The notes: generated by a model from the sequence alone, not told the origin. A stretch of DNA of 64,000 bases from JBQTHD01 sp052390275 (GCA_052390275.1 JBQTHD010000015.1:75041-139040); one strand, 5' to 3'; positions 23,994 to 34,035 are shown, numbered from the stretch's first letter. Translations and numbers: made by a program.

Positions 23994-24992
23994 ATGGATC
24001 CCAAGACCACGCCAGCAACCATGCGAGCGGCCGGCGCCAAGCGTTACGGGCCGATCCGCGACGTGCGGGTCACGGAGGCGGCCGTCCCCGAACCCGCCGT
24101 AGGCGAGGTGCGAGTCTGCGTGCAGGCAGCGGGCGTCAACCCGGCTGACGTCTTCGTCACCACCGGATCGCCCTGGGCCATCCGCATGGCCACGGGACCG
24201 AGTAGGCCTCGGCGGGCGACGCGCGGGACCGACGTCGCCGGGGTGGTCGACTCCATCGGATCCGGGGTGAGCGGGTTCGCCGTGGGTGACCGGGTCTTCG
24301 GTGAGGGGATGGGCTCATTCGCCGAGTACTGCACAGCCCGGACGGGCCGCCTGGCGAAGATCCCGGCGCGGTGGTCGTTGGAGGAAGCAGCGGCGGTTCC
24401 CATGGCCGGGACGACAGGCCATGCGTTGCTGCGCAGGGCACTGCCTGAGGCCTCCGGAAAGCGGTTGCTGGTAATCGGGGCCGGTGGCGGTATCGGCACC
24501 TTCCTCATCCAACTGGCCACCCACGCAGGAGCGGAAGTCGTCGCCGTGTGCTCAGGCGCCAAGCGGGATCTGGTGCTGGGTCTGGGGGCATCCGAGGCGG
24601 TCGACTACGCCACCGAGGACATCACCACCCACACCGGCCGATACGACGCCATCATCGACAACGTGGCCGTCATTCGTTTCCGGGATCTGATTCCTCTGCT
24701 GGCGAAGGGCGGAATCCTGATCACCAACGGAGGGACTGGCGATGCCGACGGGGGCCCTTTCACCCGGCCGCTTCGCGCCACCCTTCTGCACACCTTCCTG
24801 CGCCGGCCGGTGCAGGTTGCAGTCTGCAGCGTCCGTACCGCTGACCTGGAGCACCTGGCTCGACTGGGGACCGAGGGCCACCTCTCACCTGTAGTCGGGT
24901 CGACCTATCCATTGAATGCCATCGCAGATGCCCTGCAGGAGGTGGCCGACGGTCACGCCCGAGGCAAGGTGGTCGTCCAGGTCCGTTCATGA
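23994..24992 (+). CDS. Medium-chain NAD(P)-dependent dehydrogenase, quinone oxidoreductase type
   Basis: A 332-residue MDR-family reductase without the structural-zinc cysteine lobe, so zinc-independent. N-terminal GroES-like part EVRVCVQAAGVNPADVFVTT, GTDVAGVVDSIGSG, VFGEGMGSFAEY; Rossmann motif LLVIGAGGGIGTFLIQLA near residue 160; C-terminal HLSPVVGSTYPLNAIADALQ with GHARGKVVVQV. ATG 23994 has a GAGGAACG site upstream. Substrate unknown; probably acquired or stranded cargo among the TA modules. Confidence 0.88.
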   Translation: MDPKTTPATMRAAGAKRYGPIRDVRVTEAAVPEPAVGEVRVCVQAAGVNPADVFVTTGSPWAIRMATGPSRPRRATRGTDVAGVVDSIGSGVSGFAVGDRVFGEGMGSFAEYCTARTGRLAKIPARWSLEEAAAVPMAGTTGHALLRRALPEASGKRLLVIGAGGGIGTFLIQLATHAGAEVVAVCSGAKRDLVLGLGASEAVDYATEDITTHTGRYDAIIDNVAVIRFRDLIPLLAKGGILITNGGTGDADGGPFTRPLRATLLHTFLRRPVQVAVCSVRTADLEHLARLGTEGHLSPVVGSTYPLNAIADALQEVADGHARGKVVVQVRS

Positions 24993-25090
24993 GGTGCGGG
25001 CGTTGCACTCAGCGAAAGGACCCGAGCGTCTTGATTCTGGATAGCACCCGGCGCCGCAGCACGACCGCTAGGCGTGTGTAAGGTGTGTGT

Positions 25091-25396
25091 ATGGCGCGTC
25101 GCAACATCAGCCTGCCGGACGATCTTGACGAGCAGGCTCGCAAAGCTGGGATGAACGTCTCTGCGCTCGCCCAGCAGGCCGTAGCCGACGAGCTTGACCG
25201 GCGGTCCCGGATGAATCGACTGGATGCATGGCTCGACGAACTGGATGCTGCCCATGGCCCACCTTCGGCGGAGACGCTGGCCGAGGCCGGAGCCTGGGCC
25301 TCATCGGGAAGGGCGGTTCGTCGTCGAGGGAGCGACCTGGAGCTGCTTTCGTCCCTGACCGAGAATGCTGGCCGGTTGTCCGTGATTGCGGTCTGA
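25091..25396 (+). CDS. Orphan RHH/CcdA-like antitoxin
   Basis: A 101-residue protein from ATG 25091: MARRNISLPDDLDEQARKAG then SALAQQAVADELDRR is a ribbon-helix-helix DNA-binding domain, followed by WLDELDAAHGPPSAETLAEA. The last about 30 residues do not look like the usual antitoxin tail. There is no Shine-Dalgarno sequence; TAAGGT at 25079-25084 would place a transcript start at the ATG, so it may be leaderless. No toxin reading frame follows in the 209 bases before the restriction gene. Confidence 0.7.
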   Translation: MARRNISLPDDLDEQARKAGMNVSALAQQAVADELDRRSRMNRLDAWLDELDAAHGPPSAETLAEAGAWASSGRAVRRRGSDLELLSSLTENAGRLSVIAV

Positions 25397-25525
25397 CGGA
25401 CAGGTACGGATGGATCCTCGGATTCGGGGGGTAACAAGCGGGTTCTGAGTCGAGGAGCGGATTTCCGCCAACGACCGGGCGTTGGCGAATGTCGGAAGGA
25501 TCGCCGCCGAGCGAGATCGACTTTT

Positions 25526-25548
25526 GACTTCCTTTTCGTCCGGAAGTC
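25526..25548. promoter_or_regulatory. Hairpin/operator-like inverted repeat before the restriction operon
   Basis: GACTTCC (25526-25532) and GGAAGTC (25542-25548) are perfect inverted arms around a 9-base pyrimidine-rich loop, 58 bases before the res start. It could be a control site of the restriction operon or a terminator of what precedes it. Confidence 0.5.
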
Positions 25549-25605
25549 TTGGTGGCCAACCCGGTTTCAGCGCGTTGGTGGTCTGGTTACCTAGCCTGCT
25601 GACCC

Positions 25606-28600
25606 ATGGCCAGGCCACAGATCGTGATCGAGAACCCGATCCTCAACCGGCCCTTCGACGCCCCCACCCGCCACTTCCGCTTCGACGACGAGGGGATCAC
25701 CGATCAGGTGGCCGAGGGCCGTCGGCCGTCGTCGTACTTCATGCCCATCCCCAAGGCCAAGCGCAAGGGCGGCCAACTGGTGCTCGACGAGTGGACCGGC
25801 GACCGCATCGAGGAGAACACGCTGATCAACCAGATCCGCGACCGCGTCGGGCGGTGGCGGACCCTGGGCCGCCCGGGAGTGACGCCCACCACCCGGGCCC
25901 TGCTGGAGCACTGGACCAACCCCGAGCGCGACCGGCCCCTGTTCTTCTGCCAGATCGAGGCTCTCGAGACGGCCATCTACCTCACCGAGGCGGCCAGGAG
26001 CTTCGGCGACGCCTGGATCGAGAACAGCCTGCGCGCCAGCGCGGCCGACGCCAACCCGGGCCTGTTCCGCATGGCCCACAAGATGGCCACGGGCACCGGC
26101 AAGACGGTGGTGATGGCCATGCTCATCGCCTGGCACACGCTGAACAAGGTGGCCAACCCGACCGACCGCCGGTTCAGCGACGCCTTCCTCATCGTGGCCC
26201 CCGGCATCACCATCCGCGACCGCCTGCGGGTGCTGCTGCCGTCGGACCCCGACAACTACTACCGCCAGCGCGACATCGTGCCAGCGGAGCGGGTGGGCGA
26301 CCTGGGCCGGGCCAAGATCCTCATCACCAACTTCCACGGCTTCGGCCTGCGGGAGAAGGTGAAGGCCCCCAGGCTGACCAAGGAGCTGGCCGGCCAGCGC
26401 CCGGGCGCCTTCACCGAGACGCCGGCGGAGATGGTGCGCCGGGTCACCCGGGAGCTGGGCACCAAGCGCAACATCGTGGTGATCAACGACGAGGCCCACC
26501 ACTGCTACCGCCGCCGGGTCGGAGGCGACGACGAGACCACCCCCGGGGCCGCCCTCGACACCCTCACCGGCGAGGACAAGAAGGAGGCGGCCAAGCGCGA
26601 CGCCGAAGCCCGCATCTGGGTCACCGGGCTGCAGGCGGTGGCGGCCAAGACCGGCGTGCGGGTGGTCTATGACCTGTCGGCCACGCCGTTCTACCTGCGG
26701 GGCTCGGGCTGGCCGGAAGGAACGTTGTTCCAGTGGGTGGTGTCGGACTTCTCCCTCATCGACGCCATCGAGGCCGGCCTGGTGAAGATCCCCCGGGTTC
26801 CGGTCGACGACAACGCGGCCCAGCCGTCGGACCTGCCCACCTACCGGGGCCTGTGGCTGGCCATCCGCGACGACCTGCCCCGGAAGGGCCGTCGCACCGA
26901 TGCGGTCGACGGTGTAGAGCCGGCGCTGCCGGCGCCGCTGGAAGGGGCCCTGGCCAGCCTCTACGGCAACTACACCCAGGCGTTCCGGCGCTGGGAGGCG
27001 TCGGCCGGCGCCGGCTCCACCCCGCCGGTGTTCATCGTGGTGGCCAACAACACCAACGTGTCCAAGCTGATCTTCGACCACGTCGCCGGCTGGGAGAAGC
27101 CGCTGGCCGACGGCGGGAGGGTGGTGGTGCCGGGCCGCCTCGAACTGTTCTCCAACGCCGAGGCCGGCCGGTGGTCGACCCGGCCCAAGACCATCCTGGT
27201 GGACTCCACCCAGCTCGAATCGGGGGAGGCCCTAACTCCTGCGTTCAAGGCCGCGGCGGCAGCCGAGATCGACGAGTTCAAGGCCGAGCTGCGCCAGCGC
27301 TTCCCCGGGCGCGACGTGGACGAGCTGACCGACGAGGACCTGCTGCGGGAGGTGATGAACACCGTCGGCAAGGCCGCCAAGTTGGGCGAGGGGGTGCGTT
27401 GCGTGGTGTCGGTGTCGATGCTCACCGAGGGCTGGGACGCCAACACCGTCACCCACGTGCTGGGAGTGCGAGCCTTCGGCACCCAGCTCTTGTGCGAGCA
27501 GGTGGTGGGCCGGGGCCTACGCCGGCGCTCCTACGCCCTGGGCGACGACGGCCGCTTCGAGCCGGAGTACGCCGAGGTCTACGGGGTGCCCTTCAGCTTC
27601 ATCCCGGCCTCGGGCGCAAGCGCCGAGCCCAAGCCGGGGAAGATCCCCACCCGGGTGCGGGCCCTGCCCGAGCGCATCGAGGCCGAGATCACCTTCCCCC
27701 GCCTGGTCGGCTACCGCTTCGAGATCCCCGACGGCCACCTGGAGGCCGACTTCATCGACGAATCCCGCCTGGCCCTCGACTCCCGCCACGTGCCCACCCG
27801 CACCTTCGTGGCCTCGGTGGTGGGCCAGGCCGCCGAGCACCGCCTCGACCACTTCGAGGCCATGCGGGCCCAGCAGGTGGCCTTCGTGCTGGCCAAGCGC
27901 CTACTCGACCGGTACTTCCGCCAGCCGGCTGGCTCGACCTCCGGAGAGGCCCGCCCCAAGGAGGAGCCCGGGGGCGAGCGGCCCTGGCTGTTCCCCCGCC
28001 TGGTGGAGATCACCAAGCGGTGGATGGCCGAGTGCGTCACCCTCAAGGACGACGCCTTCCTCGGCCTGTTGGCCATGGCCCAGCGGGCCGACGACGCGGT
28101 GGAGAAGCTCTACCTGTCGATCGTGCGCTCGGCGGCCGGCCCGGAGAGACGGCTGGTGCCCCTGCTGAGGCCGTACGACCCGGTGGGCTCCACCGCCGAC
28201 GTCGACTTCGACACCACCAAGGACACCCATGCCACCGATCCCGAGCGCTGCCACGTGAGCCACGTGGCCTGCGACAGCGGCTGGGAGGCCGACCTGGCCT
28301 CCAAGCTGGAGCACACCGCGGCGGTGAGGTGCTACGTGAAGAACCAGGGCCTGGGACTGGTGATCCCCTACACCATCGACGGCCAGCAACGGTCGTACCT
28401 GCCCGACTTCGTGGCCCGGATCGACGACGGCCACGGCGTCCGGCCCGACGGATCGGCCGACCTGCTCAACCTGCTCATCGAGGTGTCGGGCGCGGCCCGG
28501 CGGGACAAGGAGCACAAGGTGGCCACCACCCGCGACCTTTGGGTGCCGGCGGTCAACGGCCACGGCGGCTTCGGGCGCTGGCGGTTCATCGAGGTCACCG

Positions 28601-28695
28601 ACCCCTGGGAGGCGGCGGGCATGATCGAGGCCGTGGCTCGCGAAGGCACCGTAAGTGGCGGCGTCGTAAGTGCCGGCTCCGGAGCCCGAGCGTGA
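25606..28695 (+). CDS. Restriction enzyme subunit, SF2 helicase-nuclease (type III Res-like)
   Basis: A 1029-residue DEAD-type helicase with C-terminal nuclease, of the type III-like group I know as BPTD_3080-family. Motif I MATGTGKTVVM (near residue 163), motif II NDEAHH (near 300), motif III DLSATPFY, then motif V MLTEGWDANTVTH and VI CEQVVGRGLRR. The C-terminal nuclease region has YLPDFVARIDDG followed by LLIEVSGAARRDK; the usual E-x-K lysine appears as S, with downstream lysines, which I recall as normal for this group. The stop overlaps the methylase start (GTGA). Confidence 0.9.
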   Translation: MARPQIVIENPILNRPFDAPTRHFRFDDEGITDQVAEGRRPSSYFMPIPKAKRKGGQLVLDEWTGDRIEENTLINQIRDRVGRWRTLGRPGVTPTTRALLEHWTNPERDRPLFFCQIEALETAIYLTEAARSFGDAWIENSLRASAADANPGLFRMAHKMATGTGKTVVMAMLIAWHTLNKVANPTDRRFSDAFLIVAPGITIRDRLRVLLPSDPDNYYRQRDIVPAERVGDLGRAKILITNFHGFGLREKVKAPRLTKELAGQRPGAFTETPAEMVRRVTRELGTKRNIVVINDEAHHCYRRRVGGDDETTPGAALDTLTGEDKKEAAKRDAEARIWVTGLQAVAAKTGVRVVYDLSATPFYLRGSGWPEGTLFQWVVSDFSLIDAIEAGLVKIPRVPVDDNAAQPSDLPTYRGLWLAIRDDLPRKGRRTDAVDGVEPALPAPLEGALASLYGNYTQAFRRWEASAGAGSTPPVFIVVANNTNVSKLIFDHVAGWEKPLADGGRVVVPGRLELFSNAEAGRWSTRPKTILVDSTQLESGEALTPAFKAAAAAEIDEFKAELRQRFPGRDVDELTDEDLLREVMNTVGKAAKLGEGVRCVVSVSMLTEGWDANTVTHVLGVRAFGTQLLCEQVVGRGLRRRSYALGDDGRFEPEYAEVYGVPFSFIPASGASAEPKPGKIPTRVRALPERIEAEITFPRLVGYRFEIPDGHLEADFIDESRLALDSRHVPTRTFVASVVGQAAEHRLDHFEAMRAQQVAFVLAKRLLDRYFRQPAGSTSGEARPKEEPGGERPWLFPRLVEITKRWMAECVTLKDDAFLGLLAMAQRADDAVEKLYLSIVRSAAGPERRLVPLLRPYDPVGSTADVDFDTTKDTHATDPERCHVSHVACDSGWEADLASKLEHTAAVRCYVKNQGLGLVIPYTIDGQQRSYLPDFVARIDDGHGVRPDGSADLLNLLIEVSGAARRDKEHKVATTRDLWVPAVNGHGGFGRWRFIEVTDPWEAAGMIEAVAREGTVSGGVVSAGSGARA

Positions 28696-31475
28696 GCCCT
28701 CCAGGCCGCAGGCCGGCGGGGCCGACGCCGGTGGAGGCCACCACCCACGGTGACAGGCGGGTGAACATCCCCACCGGCGAGCTGGCCGACTTCGTGGCCG
28801 ACGCCGAGAAGGCGCCCGGCGCCGCCCTCTACCCCCGCGACCCCAGCCTCGACCCCCAGCTGGTCTGGAAGGGCAAGGACGAGGCCGACCTGGCCGGGTA
28901 CCTGGAGGTGGCCACGGTGCCCGTCTACATCCAGGAGAAGCTCGACCCCCGGGCCCTGGTGGAGAACCTGCGCCACACCGCCGGCGGCGGCGCGGCCGAG
29001 CCCGAGCTCACCCTCTTCGACGACTTCGACGGCCTGGAGTTCGACCAGCTGGTGGACTTCTACGCCCACCAGGGCAACTGGTCGAACCGCCTCATCCTGG
29101 GCGACGCCCTGCTGGTGATGAACAGCCTGGCCGAGAAGGAGAACATGCGGGGCAAGGTCCAGATGATCTACGTGGACCCGCCCTACGGCATCAAGTTCGG
29201 CTCCAACTGGCAGGTGTCCACCCGCAAGCGCGAGGTGAGCGACGGCAAGGACGTCGACGTCACCCGCCAACCGGAGCAGATCAAGGCCTTCCGCGATACC
29301 TGGGAGCTGGGCATCCACTCCTACCTGGCCTACCTGCGCGATCGCCTCACCGTGGCCCGGGAGCTGCTCACCGAGTCGGGCTCCTGCTTCGTCCAGATCG
29401 GCGACGAGAACGTCCACCTCGTCCGATCGCTGATGGACGAGGTCTTCGGCAGCGAGAACTTCGTGAGCCAGATCGTTCTTCAGACGACCAGTGGTGCCGG
29501 CAGCCCGTCGGGTGGAACCGTGACCCTCGCCGGTGTTCACGATTACCTGCTCTGGTATGCGCGAAACGGCGAGGCCGTGAAGTACCGGCAGCTCTACGGT
29601 GCCAAAGAGCGTGGCAAAGGCGGGTCGGATCTCTACCGCCGGGTACGCGAGCCCGACGGCTCGGAACGTGCGGCGACTCAGGCAGAGCTCGCCGACCCAT
29701 CCGCGCTCCCCCGAGGCGCCCGGCTGTTCCGACCCGCCGACCTCACGAGCCAGAGCTCGCCGGAAAGCGCACAGTTCCCGGTGACGGTCAGGGACGACAC
29801 CTTCAAGCCCGGTAGAGGCGGGTGGAAGACGAACCCTGCCGGCATGGACCGCTTGAGGTTGGCGCATCGTCTTTTCGTCACCTCCAATGGAAGCCTCCGG
29901 TACGTCCGCTTCCTCGACGACTTCAGCGCCTTTCCGCTCAACAATGTGTGGTCCGACGTCGGGACTGGCTCCTTCACCGACCCCAAGGTGTACGTCGTCC
30001 AGACGAACACGAAGGTGATCCAACGCTGCATGCTGATGACCACCGATCCGGGGGACCTGGTGCTCGACCCAACCTGCGGGTCGGGGACGACGGCCTACGT
30101 GGCCGAGCAGTGGGGGCGGCGGTGGATCACGGTCGACACCAGCCGGGTGGCGCTGGCCCTGGCCCGTACCCGGCTCATGTGCGCCCGCTACCCCTACTAC
30201 CTGCTGGCCGACTCGGCCGAGGGGGCGGCCAAGGAGGCCGAGCTCAACGGCCGCCCGCCGGTGGGCAACGGCGGTGTTTCCAGAGTCGGGCCGGGCGACG
30301 TGCGCAAGGGCTTCGTCTACAAGCGGGTGCCCCATGTGACCTTGAAGTCGATCGCCCAGAACCCCGACATCAAAGAAGGCATGAGCCGGGCCGAGATCGA
30401 CGCCGCCATCGCCCGCCACGCCGACACCGAGCTCCTTGTGGACCAGCCCTACCCGGAACCCAAGCGGGTGCGGGTGACGGGGCGGTTCACGGTGGAGAGC
30501 CTGTCGCCGCATCGGATGCTCGACTCCGAGCGGCCGCCGCCCACCGCCACCCAGGCGGCGGCCACCACTGCGGCCGACGCCCCGTCGTACGAGGCCACCA
30601 TCCTGGCCAACCTCCGCAAGGCCGGCGTGCACAACACCTTCAAGGGCGAGGACATCTCCTTCGACCGCCTCGACTCCTACGCCGGCACCTGGATCCAGGC
30701 CGAGGGCACCTTCACCGACGGCGAGGGCGAGACCCGCCGGGTGGCGGTGAGCCTGGGCCCCGAGCACGGGACCGTGGGCCGCGACCACATCAAGGAGGCG
30801 GCCAAGGAGGCCATGCGGGGCGCCGGGTTCGACCTGCTGGTGCTGTGCGGCTTCGCCTTCGACCCGCAGTCGGGCGAGACGGCCCGGGAGTTCGCGCCCA
30901 GCGGCGACGGATTCGAGGCCGCGGCCGAGGAGCGCCGACTGGGTCGGCTGCGGGTGCTGCTGGCCCGCATGAACCCCGACCTGGCCATGGGCGGCGGCCT
31001 GCTCAAGAAGACCGGCGCCGGCAACCTGTTCATGGTCTTCGGCGAGCCCGACGTCGACATCCGCCCCGCCGGCTCGGCCGGCCGGAGCAGTGCTGGCCAG
31101 GACAGGGGAGCTCAAGATGGCGAGATCGAGGTGGAAGTCCGCGGCGTCGACGTGTACGACCCCACCACCGGCGAGGTGCGCTCCGGGTCGGTGGCCGACA
31201 TCGCCTGCTGGTTCATCGACAGCAACTACAACGGCGAGAGCTTCTTCGTGCGCCACGCCTACTTCACCGGCGACAACGACCCCTACGCCCAGCTGCGCCG
31301 GGCCCTGCGGGCCGACGTGGACGAGGCGGCCTGGGCCTCGCTCTACTCCACCGTCAGCCGTCCCTTCGCGCCACCGGAAACGGGCCGGATCGCGGTGAAG
31401 GTGATCAACCACTACGGCGACGAGGTCCTCCAGGTGTACGACGTGCCGCCGAAGGGCTCCGCTGCCGGCCGGTGA
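28692..31475 (+). CDS. DNA adenine methyltransferase (type III Mod-like) of the same system
   Basis: A 927-residue N6-adenine methylase and specificity subunit. Beta-type motif order: DPPYGIKFGSNW (motif IV, near residue 162) precedes DPTCGSGTTAYVAEQWGR (SAM motif I, near 457), with the target-recognition region between. GTG 28692 is coupled to res; upstream in-frame codons are res shadow. A long C-terminal part includes GVDVYDPTTGEVRSGSVADI and IACWFIDSNYNGESFFVRHA-type sequence of unknown role. The stretch about 29440-30040 uses codons less biased to C/G endings than the flanks. Confidence 0.9.
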   Translation: MSPPGRRPAGPTPVEATTHGDRRVNIPTGELADFVADAEKAPGAALYPRDPSLDPQLVWKGKDEADLAGYLEVATVPVYIQEKLDPRALVENLRHTAGGGAAEPELTLFDDFDGLEFDQLVDFYAHQGNWSNRLILGDALLVMNSLAEKENMRGKVQMIYVDPPYGIKFGSNWQVSTRKREVSDGKDVDVTRQPEQIKAFRDTWELGIHSYLAYLRDRLTVARELLTESGSCFVQIGDENVHLVRSLMDEVFGSENFVSQIVLQTTSGAGSPSGGTVTLAGVHDYLLWYARNGEAVKYRQLYGAKERGKGGSDLYRRVREPDGSERAATQAELADPSALPRGARLFRPADLTSQSSPESAQFPVTVRDDTFKPGRGGWKTNPAGMDRLRLAHRLFVTSNGSLRYVRFLDDFSAFPLNNVWSDVGTGSFTDPKVYVVQTNTKVIQRCMLMTTDPGDLVLDPTCGSGTTAYVAEQWGRRWITVDTSRVALALARTRLMCARYPYYLLADSAEGAAKEAELNGRPPVGNGGVSRVGPGDVRKGFVYKRVPHVTLKSIAQNPDIKEGMSRAEIDAAIARHADTELLVDQPYPEPKRVRVTGRFTVESLSPHRMLDSERPPPTATQAAATTAADAPSYEATILANLRKAGVHNTFKGEDISFDRLDSYAGTWIQAEGTFTDGEGETRRVAVSLGPEHGTVGRDHIKEAAKEAMRGAGFDLLVLCGFAFDPQSGETAREFAPSGDGFEAAAEERRLGRLRVLLARMNPDLAMGGGLLKKTGAGNLFMVFGEPDVDIRPAGSAGRSSAGQDRGAQDGEIEVEVRGVDVYDPTTGEVRSGSVADIACWFIDSNYNGESFFVRHAYFTGDNDPYAQLRRALRADVDEAAWASLYSTVSRPFAPPETGRIAVKVINHYGDEVLQVYDVPPKGSAAGR

Positions 31476-31582
31476 TTCCCGCGGGGGTCGATCAGACGCT
31501 GGGTCCGGCGCGACGCCACCCGTCTCGGGCTACGAGGCCGGTTCAGGCCGCCGGCTGTTGGCGGACCCGCGCACACGCGACC

Positions 31583-31810
31583 TCAGCGGACGAGGCCGAT
31601 GGAGGCCATAGCCAGGACCACGGTGCCGAGGGCCACGATCATGGTCCGGGTCTGAGCGGACATCTTCTCGATCAGATCGGTCCGTAAGTCGGCCATGCCA
31701 ACCCGCATATGTGCCTCCAGAGCGTCGAGATCGCGCTTGGTGGCCACGTCGGACCAACCGACCGATGGCAGGTGTTCCATCAGCGTGGTGGCCGATTCGG
31801 GACCGAGCAC
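31583..31810 (-). CDS. Small coiled-coil protein with C-terminal membrane anchor
   Basis: Reads MLGPESATTLMEHLPSVGWS (start GTG 31810), then TKRDLDALEAHMRVGMADLR and a final MIVALGTVVLAMASIGLVR membrane helix. Similar short actinobacterial proteins are familiar but of unknown function. Family sense continues upstream of the GTG as SFTTRLETV, where relatives as I recall begin with ATG; here the codon before SFTTRLE is ACG. Either a downstream start is used or the gene has lost its start. Confidence 0.5.
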   Translation of the reverse strand: MLGPESATTLMEHLPSVGWSDVATKRDLDALEAHMRVGMADLRTDLIEKMSAQTRTMIVALGTVVLAMASIGLVR

Positions 31811-32040
31811 CGTCTCGAGGCGGGTTGTAAAGCTCGTACCGGGAACGTTCGTCGATAGGCGTTGCAGATCTCCTCGTCGGTAGGACAACGAGGAGCCATT
31901 GCACGGCCGGCTCCGAGCCACACCGTGAGCGTACGGCGGTGCGGTGCTCCGGTCCACGACTTGGGCCGCGATACGCGCCGTTCCGCCACCACCGCCGTGC
32001 GCCAAGCGCGGGCGGCGGCGGCAACCCCTGGCGGCGGTGG

Positions 32041-34035
32041 TCAGCCGGCCACACGGGTTCGCAGTGCTGCCCGGGCCGCGGCGCTGATCATGTCCACCAC
32101 GATGGTCAGGCCGATCAATGCCCCCAGGGTGGGCAGGGCGGAGCGGTAGTCGAAGGCGGCCAGTTGGCGGGTCAGCAGCGAGCCGAGGCCGCCGGCTGCC
32201 ACCAGGCCCACCACCACCGACTCCCGGACCGTCACCTCCCAGCGATACAGGCTGTAGGCCACGAAGCGCCCGGCCGCGGCAGGGGCCACACCGGCCAGGA
32301 CGACTCCGCTGCGGCCGGCCCCCAAGCGGGCCAGCGCCGAGGCCGGCGCCGGATCGAGCCCTGCGACCCCGTCGGCCAGCAGGCGACCCATGACGCCGAA
32401 GTTGTAGATCCCCAATGCCGCCGCCGCCGGAAGGGGACCGGGGAGAAGCACGAAAAGGACTACGAAGGCCCACACCGGGGGGGGCACCGATCGGCTGATA
32501 AGTAGAACAAGGCGGGACCCACCCCGGACCAGGCTGTGTAGTGTTCGACCCGGCAATCCCGGGCTCCTGGCCCCTCGGCGCATAGCCGGTTCCGGCGCCG
32601 ACCAGACCATGACGCCAACCAGCCCGGCGGCCAGGATCGAAGCCAGCGATATGGCCAGAACGGACATGGCCAGCGTCTCGATCGCCCGGCCGGCAAGCTC
32701 GCCCGCCCCCCCTGATCCCAAGCGCGGCGGCCAGGCTGACATTGCCACCTCGGAGGCCAGTCGCCGGGTTCGCTGCGACCAGAGCGATGACGGGTCCAGC
32801 CGTAGGTGCCATGCGGCTGCGCCCACCACGGCGACGGCCAGCGCCGCGAAGGCCACGCCGAGCCGTGGGTGCCCCCCGCGCCGGTCTGGTCCCGTCGGTT
32901 CGCCCCGGCCAAGGGCAGGTGGTGGTCCGGCGAAAACCGGATGTCCAGGTGGACCCGACGGCTCCATCAGGGGGTGCGCCCGGGTTGGCCCGGTCTGGCC
33001 CGTGTCGGCCCGGACGTCTGGCACCGAGGAGATTTCCGAGGACATCCGGAGGTCTCGAGGCGCGGCCGTGAATCGCCGGCGGAGAAGGAACCCGGCCCAC
33101 TCGATGCTGCCGCACAGAGCGATGACCGCCATCATCAGGGTCCACATCTGGTCATATCGCAGCGAGGAAAAGCTCAGCGCCAGTTCGAAGCCCAGTCCGC
33201 CGGCCCCGATGAGTCCCAGGATGGCCGCGGCTCTCACGGCGCACTCCAGCCGATAGGCGCCGTAGGCGAGAGCCTCGCCGGCCACGCTGGGAACGAGCCC
33301 GACCAGGATCGATCCGCCTCGGCCGGCTCCGGCCGCGCGCAGGGCCAGAGCGGGAGCAGGATCGGCCTCGTCCAGCAGTTCGGCGAAAACCTTGGCCGTC
33401 ACCGCCCCAAAGGGCAGGCCGATGGCCAGCACCGCCACCAGCGGGTCGGCCCCGAGGACGGCCACCAGAGCCAGCCCCCACACCACCTCGTGCACGCCCC
33501 TGGGAACGCTGAGCAGCGACCGCGACGTCCACCATGCCCCCCGCCGCCACCGGCGCGGACGGTCGTCGCCGTCGGCCCACCATGCCCGGGAAACGACCAG
33601 GCCGCCGGCTGCGCCGATGACCAGGGCCATGGCTGTTCCGGTGATGGCGAAGGCCAGAGTGGTGGCAGCCGCCTGGGCCACCAGGAGGAGAAAAGTGCCG
33701 TCGAGCGCGGGATCCACCGCGGCCGCCAGGAAGAGGCGAACCTGCACCCATCCGCTGGGGTTGGCCACCGCCCCTGAGCCGAAACCACTGGCTGCCAGGG
33801 CTCCGAGAGGGGCGACAATCCCGGCGATCAGCCACAAGCGTCGAGATCGGGATCCACGATCGCGGTCGGGGTCGCGGGGCGTGGCCGGCATCGTGGCCGG
33901 GGTTGAGGGCCGGTCCCCAAGCCGCTCGCGACGGCCAGTTCTCCAACGCCCGTCGATCCGGGCGCCGGCGATCGAAGTTGTCGACGGACCACGTCGAGTC
34001 GCTCCGGCCGAGGACCAGGGGGTCTCGCCAATCAC
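32041..34035 (-). CDS. ABC importer permease, two PhnE-type domains fused in one chain
   Basis: A 664-residue inner-membrane permease. The first half carries the EAA-like loop ALALRAAGAGRGGSILVGLV with VPSVAGEALAYGAYRLECAV, the second a paralogous ASALARLGAGRSGVVLAGVA with YSLYRWEVTVRESVVVG and GGLGSLL. A Pro/Gly-rich linker near residues 330-390 joins them. PhnE permeases normally form a homodimer of separate chains, so this is a natural pseudo-dimer. ATG 34035 overlaps the ATPase stop (ATGA). Third gene of the phnD-phnC-phnE order. Confidence 0.85.
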   Translation of the reverse strand: MIGETPWSSAGATRRGPSTTSIAGARIDGRWRTGRRERLGDRPSTPATMPATPRDPDRDRGSRSRRLWLIAGIVAPLGALAASGFGSGAVANPSGWVQVRLFLAAAVDPALDGTFLLLVAQAAATTLAFAITGTAMALVIGAAGGLVVSRAWWADGDDRPRRWRRGAWWTSRSLLSVPRGVHEVVWGLALVAVLGADPLVAVLAIGLPFGAVTAKVFAELLDEADPAPALALRAAGAGRGGSILVGLVPSVAGEALAYGAYRLECAVRAAAILGLIGAGGLGFELALSFSSLRYDQMWTLMMAVIALCGSIEWAGFLLRRRFTAAPRDLRMSSEISSVPDVRADTGQTGPTRAHPLMEPSGPPGHPVFAGPPPALGRGEPTGPDRRGGHPRLGVAFAALAVAVVGAAAWHLRLDPSSLWSQRTRRLASEVAMSAWPPRLGSGGAGELAGRAIETLAMSVLAISLASILAAGLVGVMVWSAPEPAMRRGARSPGLPGRTLHSLVRGGSRLVLLISRSVPPPVWAFVVLFVLLPGPLPAAAALGIYNFGVMGRLLADGVAGLDPAPASALARLGAGRSGVVLAGVAPAAAGRFVAYSLYRWEVTVRESVVVGLVAAGGLGSLLTRQLAAFDYRSALPTLGALIGLTIVVDMISAAARAALRTRVAG

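Noticed and set aside
25397..25605. A VapC- or CcdB-like toxin after the orphan RHH antitoxin
   Set aside because: All three plus-strand frames were read; none gives PIN-domain or CcdB-like sequence.
28368..31412. A 1014-codon open frame antisense to the methylase
   Set aside because: Long antisense frames are expected in high-GC DNA; composition is Gly/His/Val-rich with no domains, while the plus strand has clear motifs.
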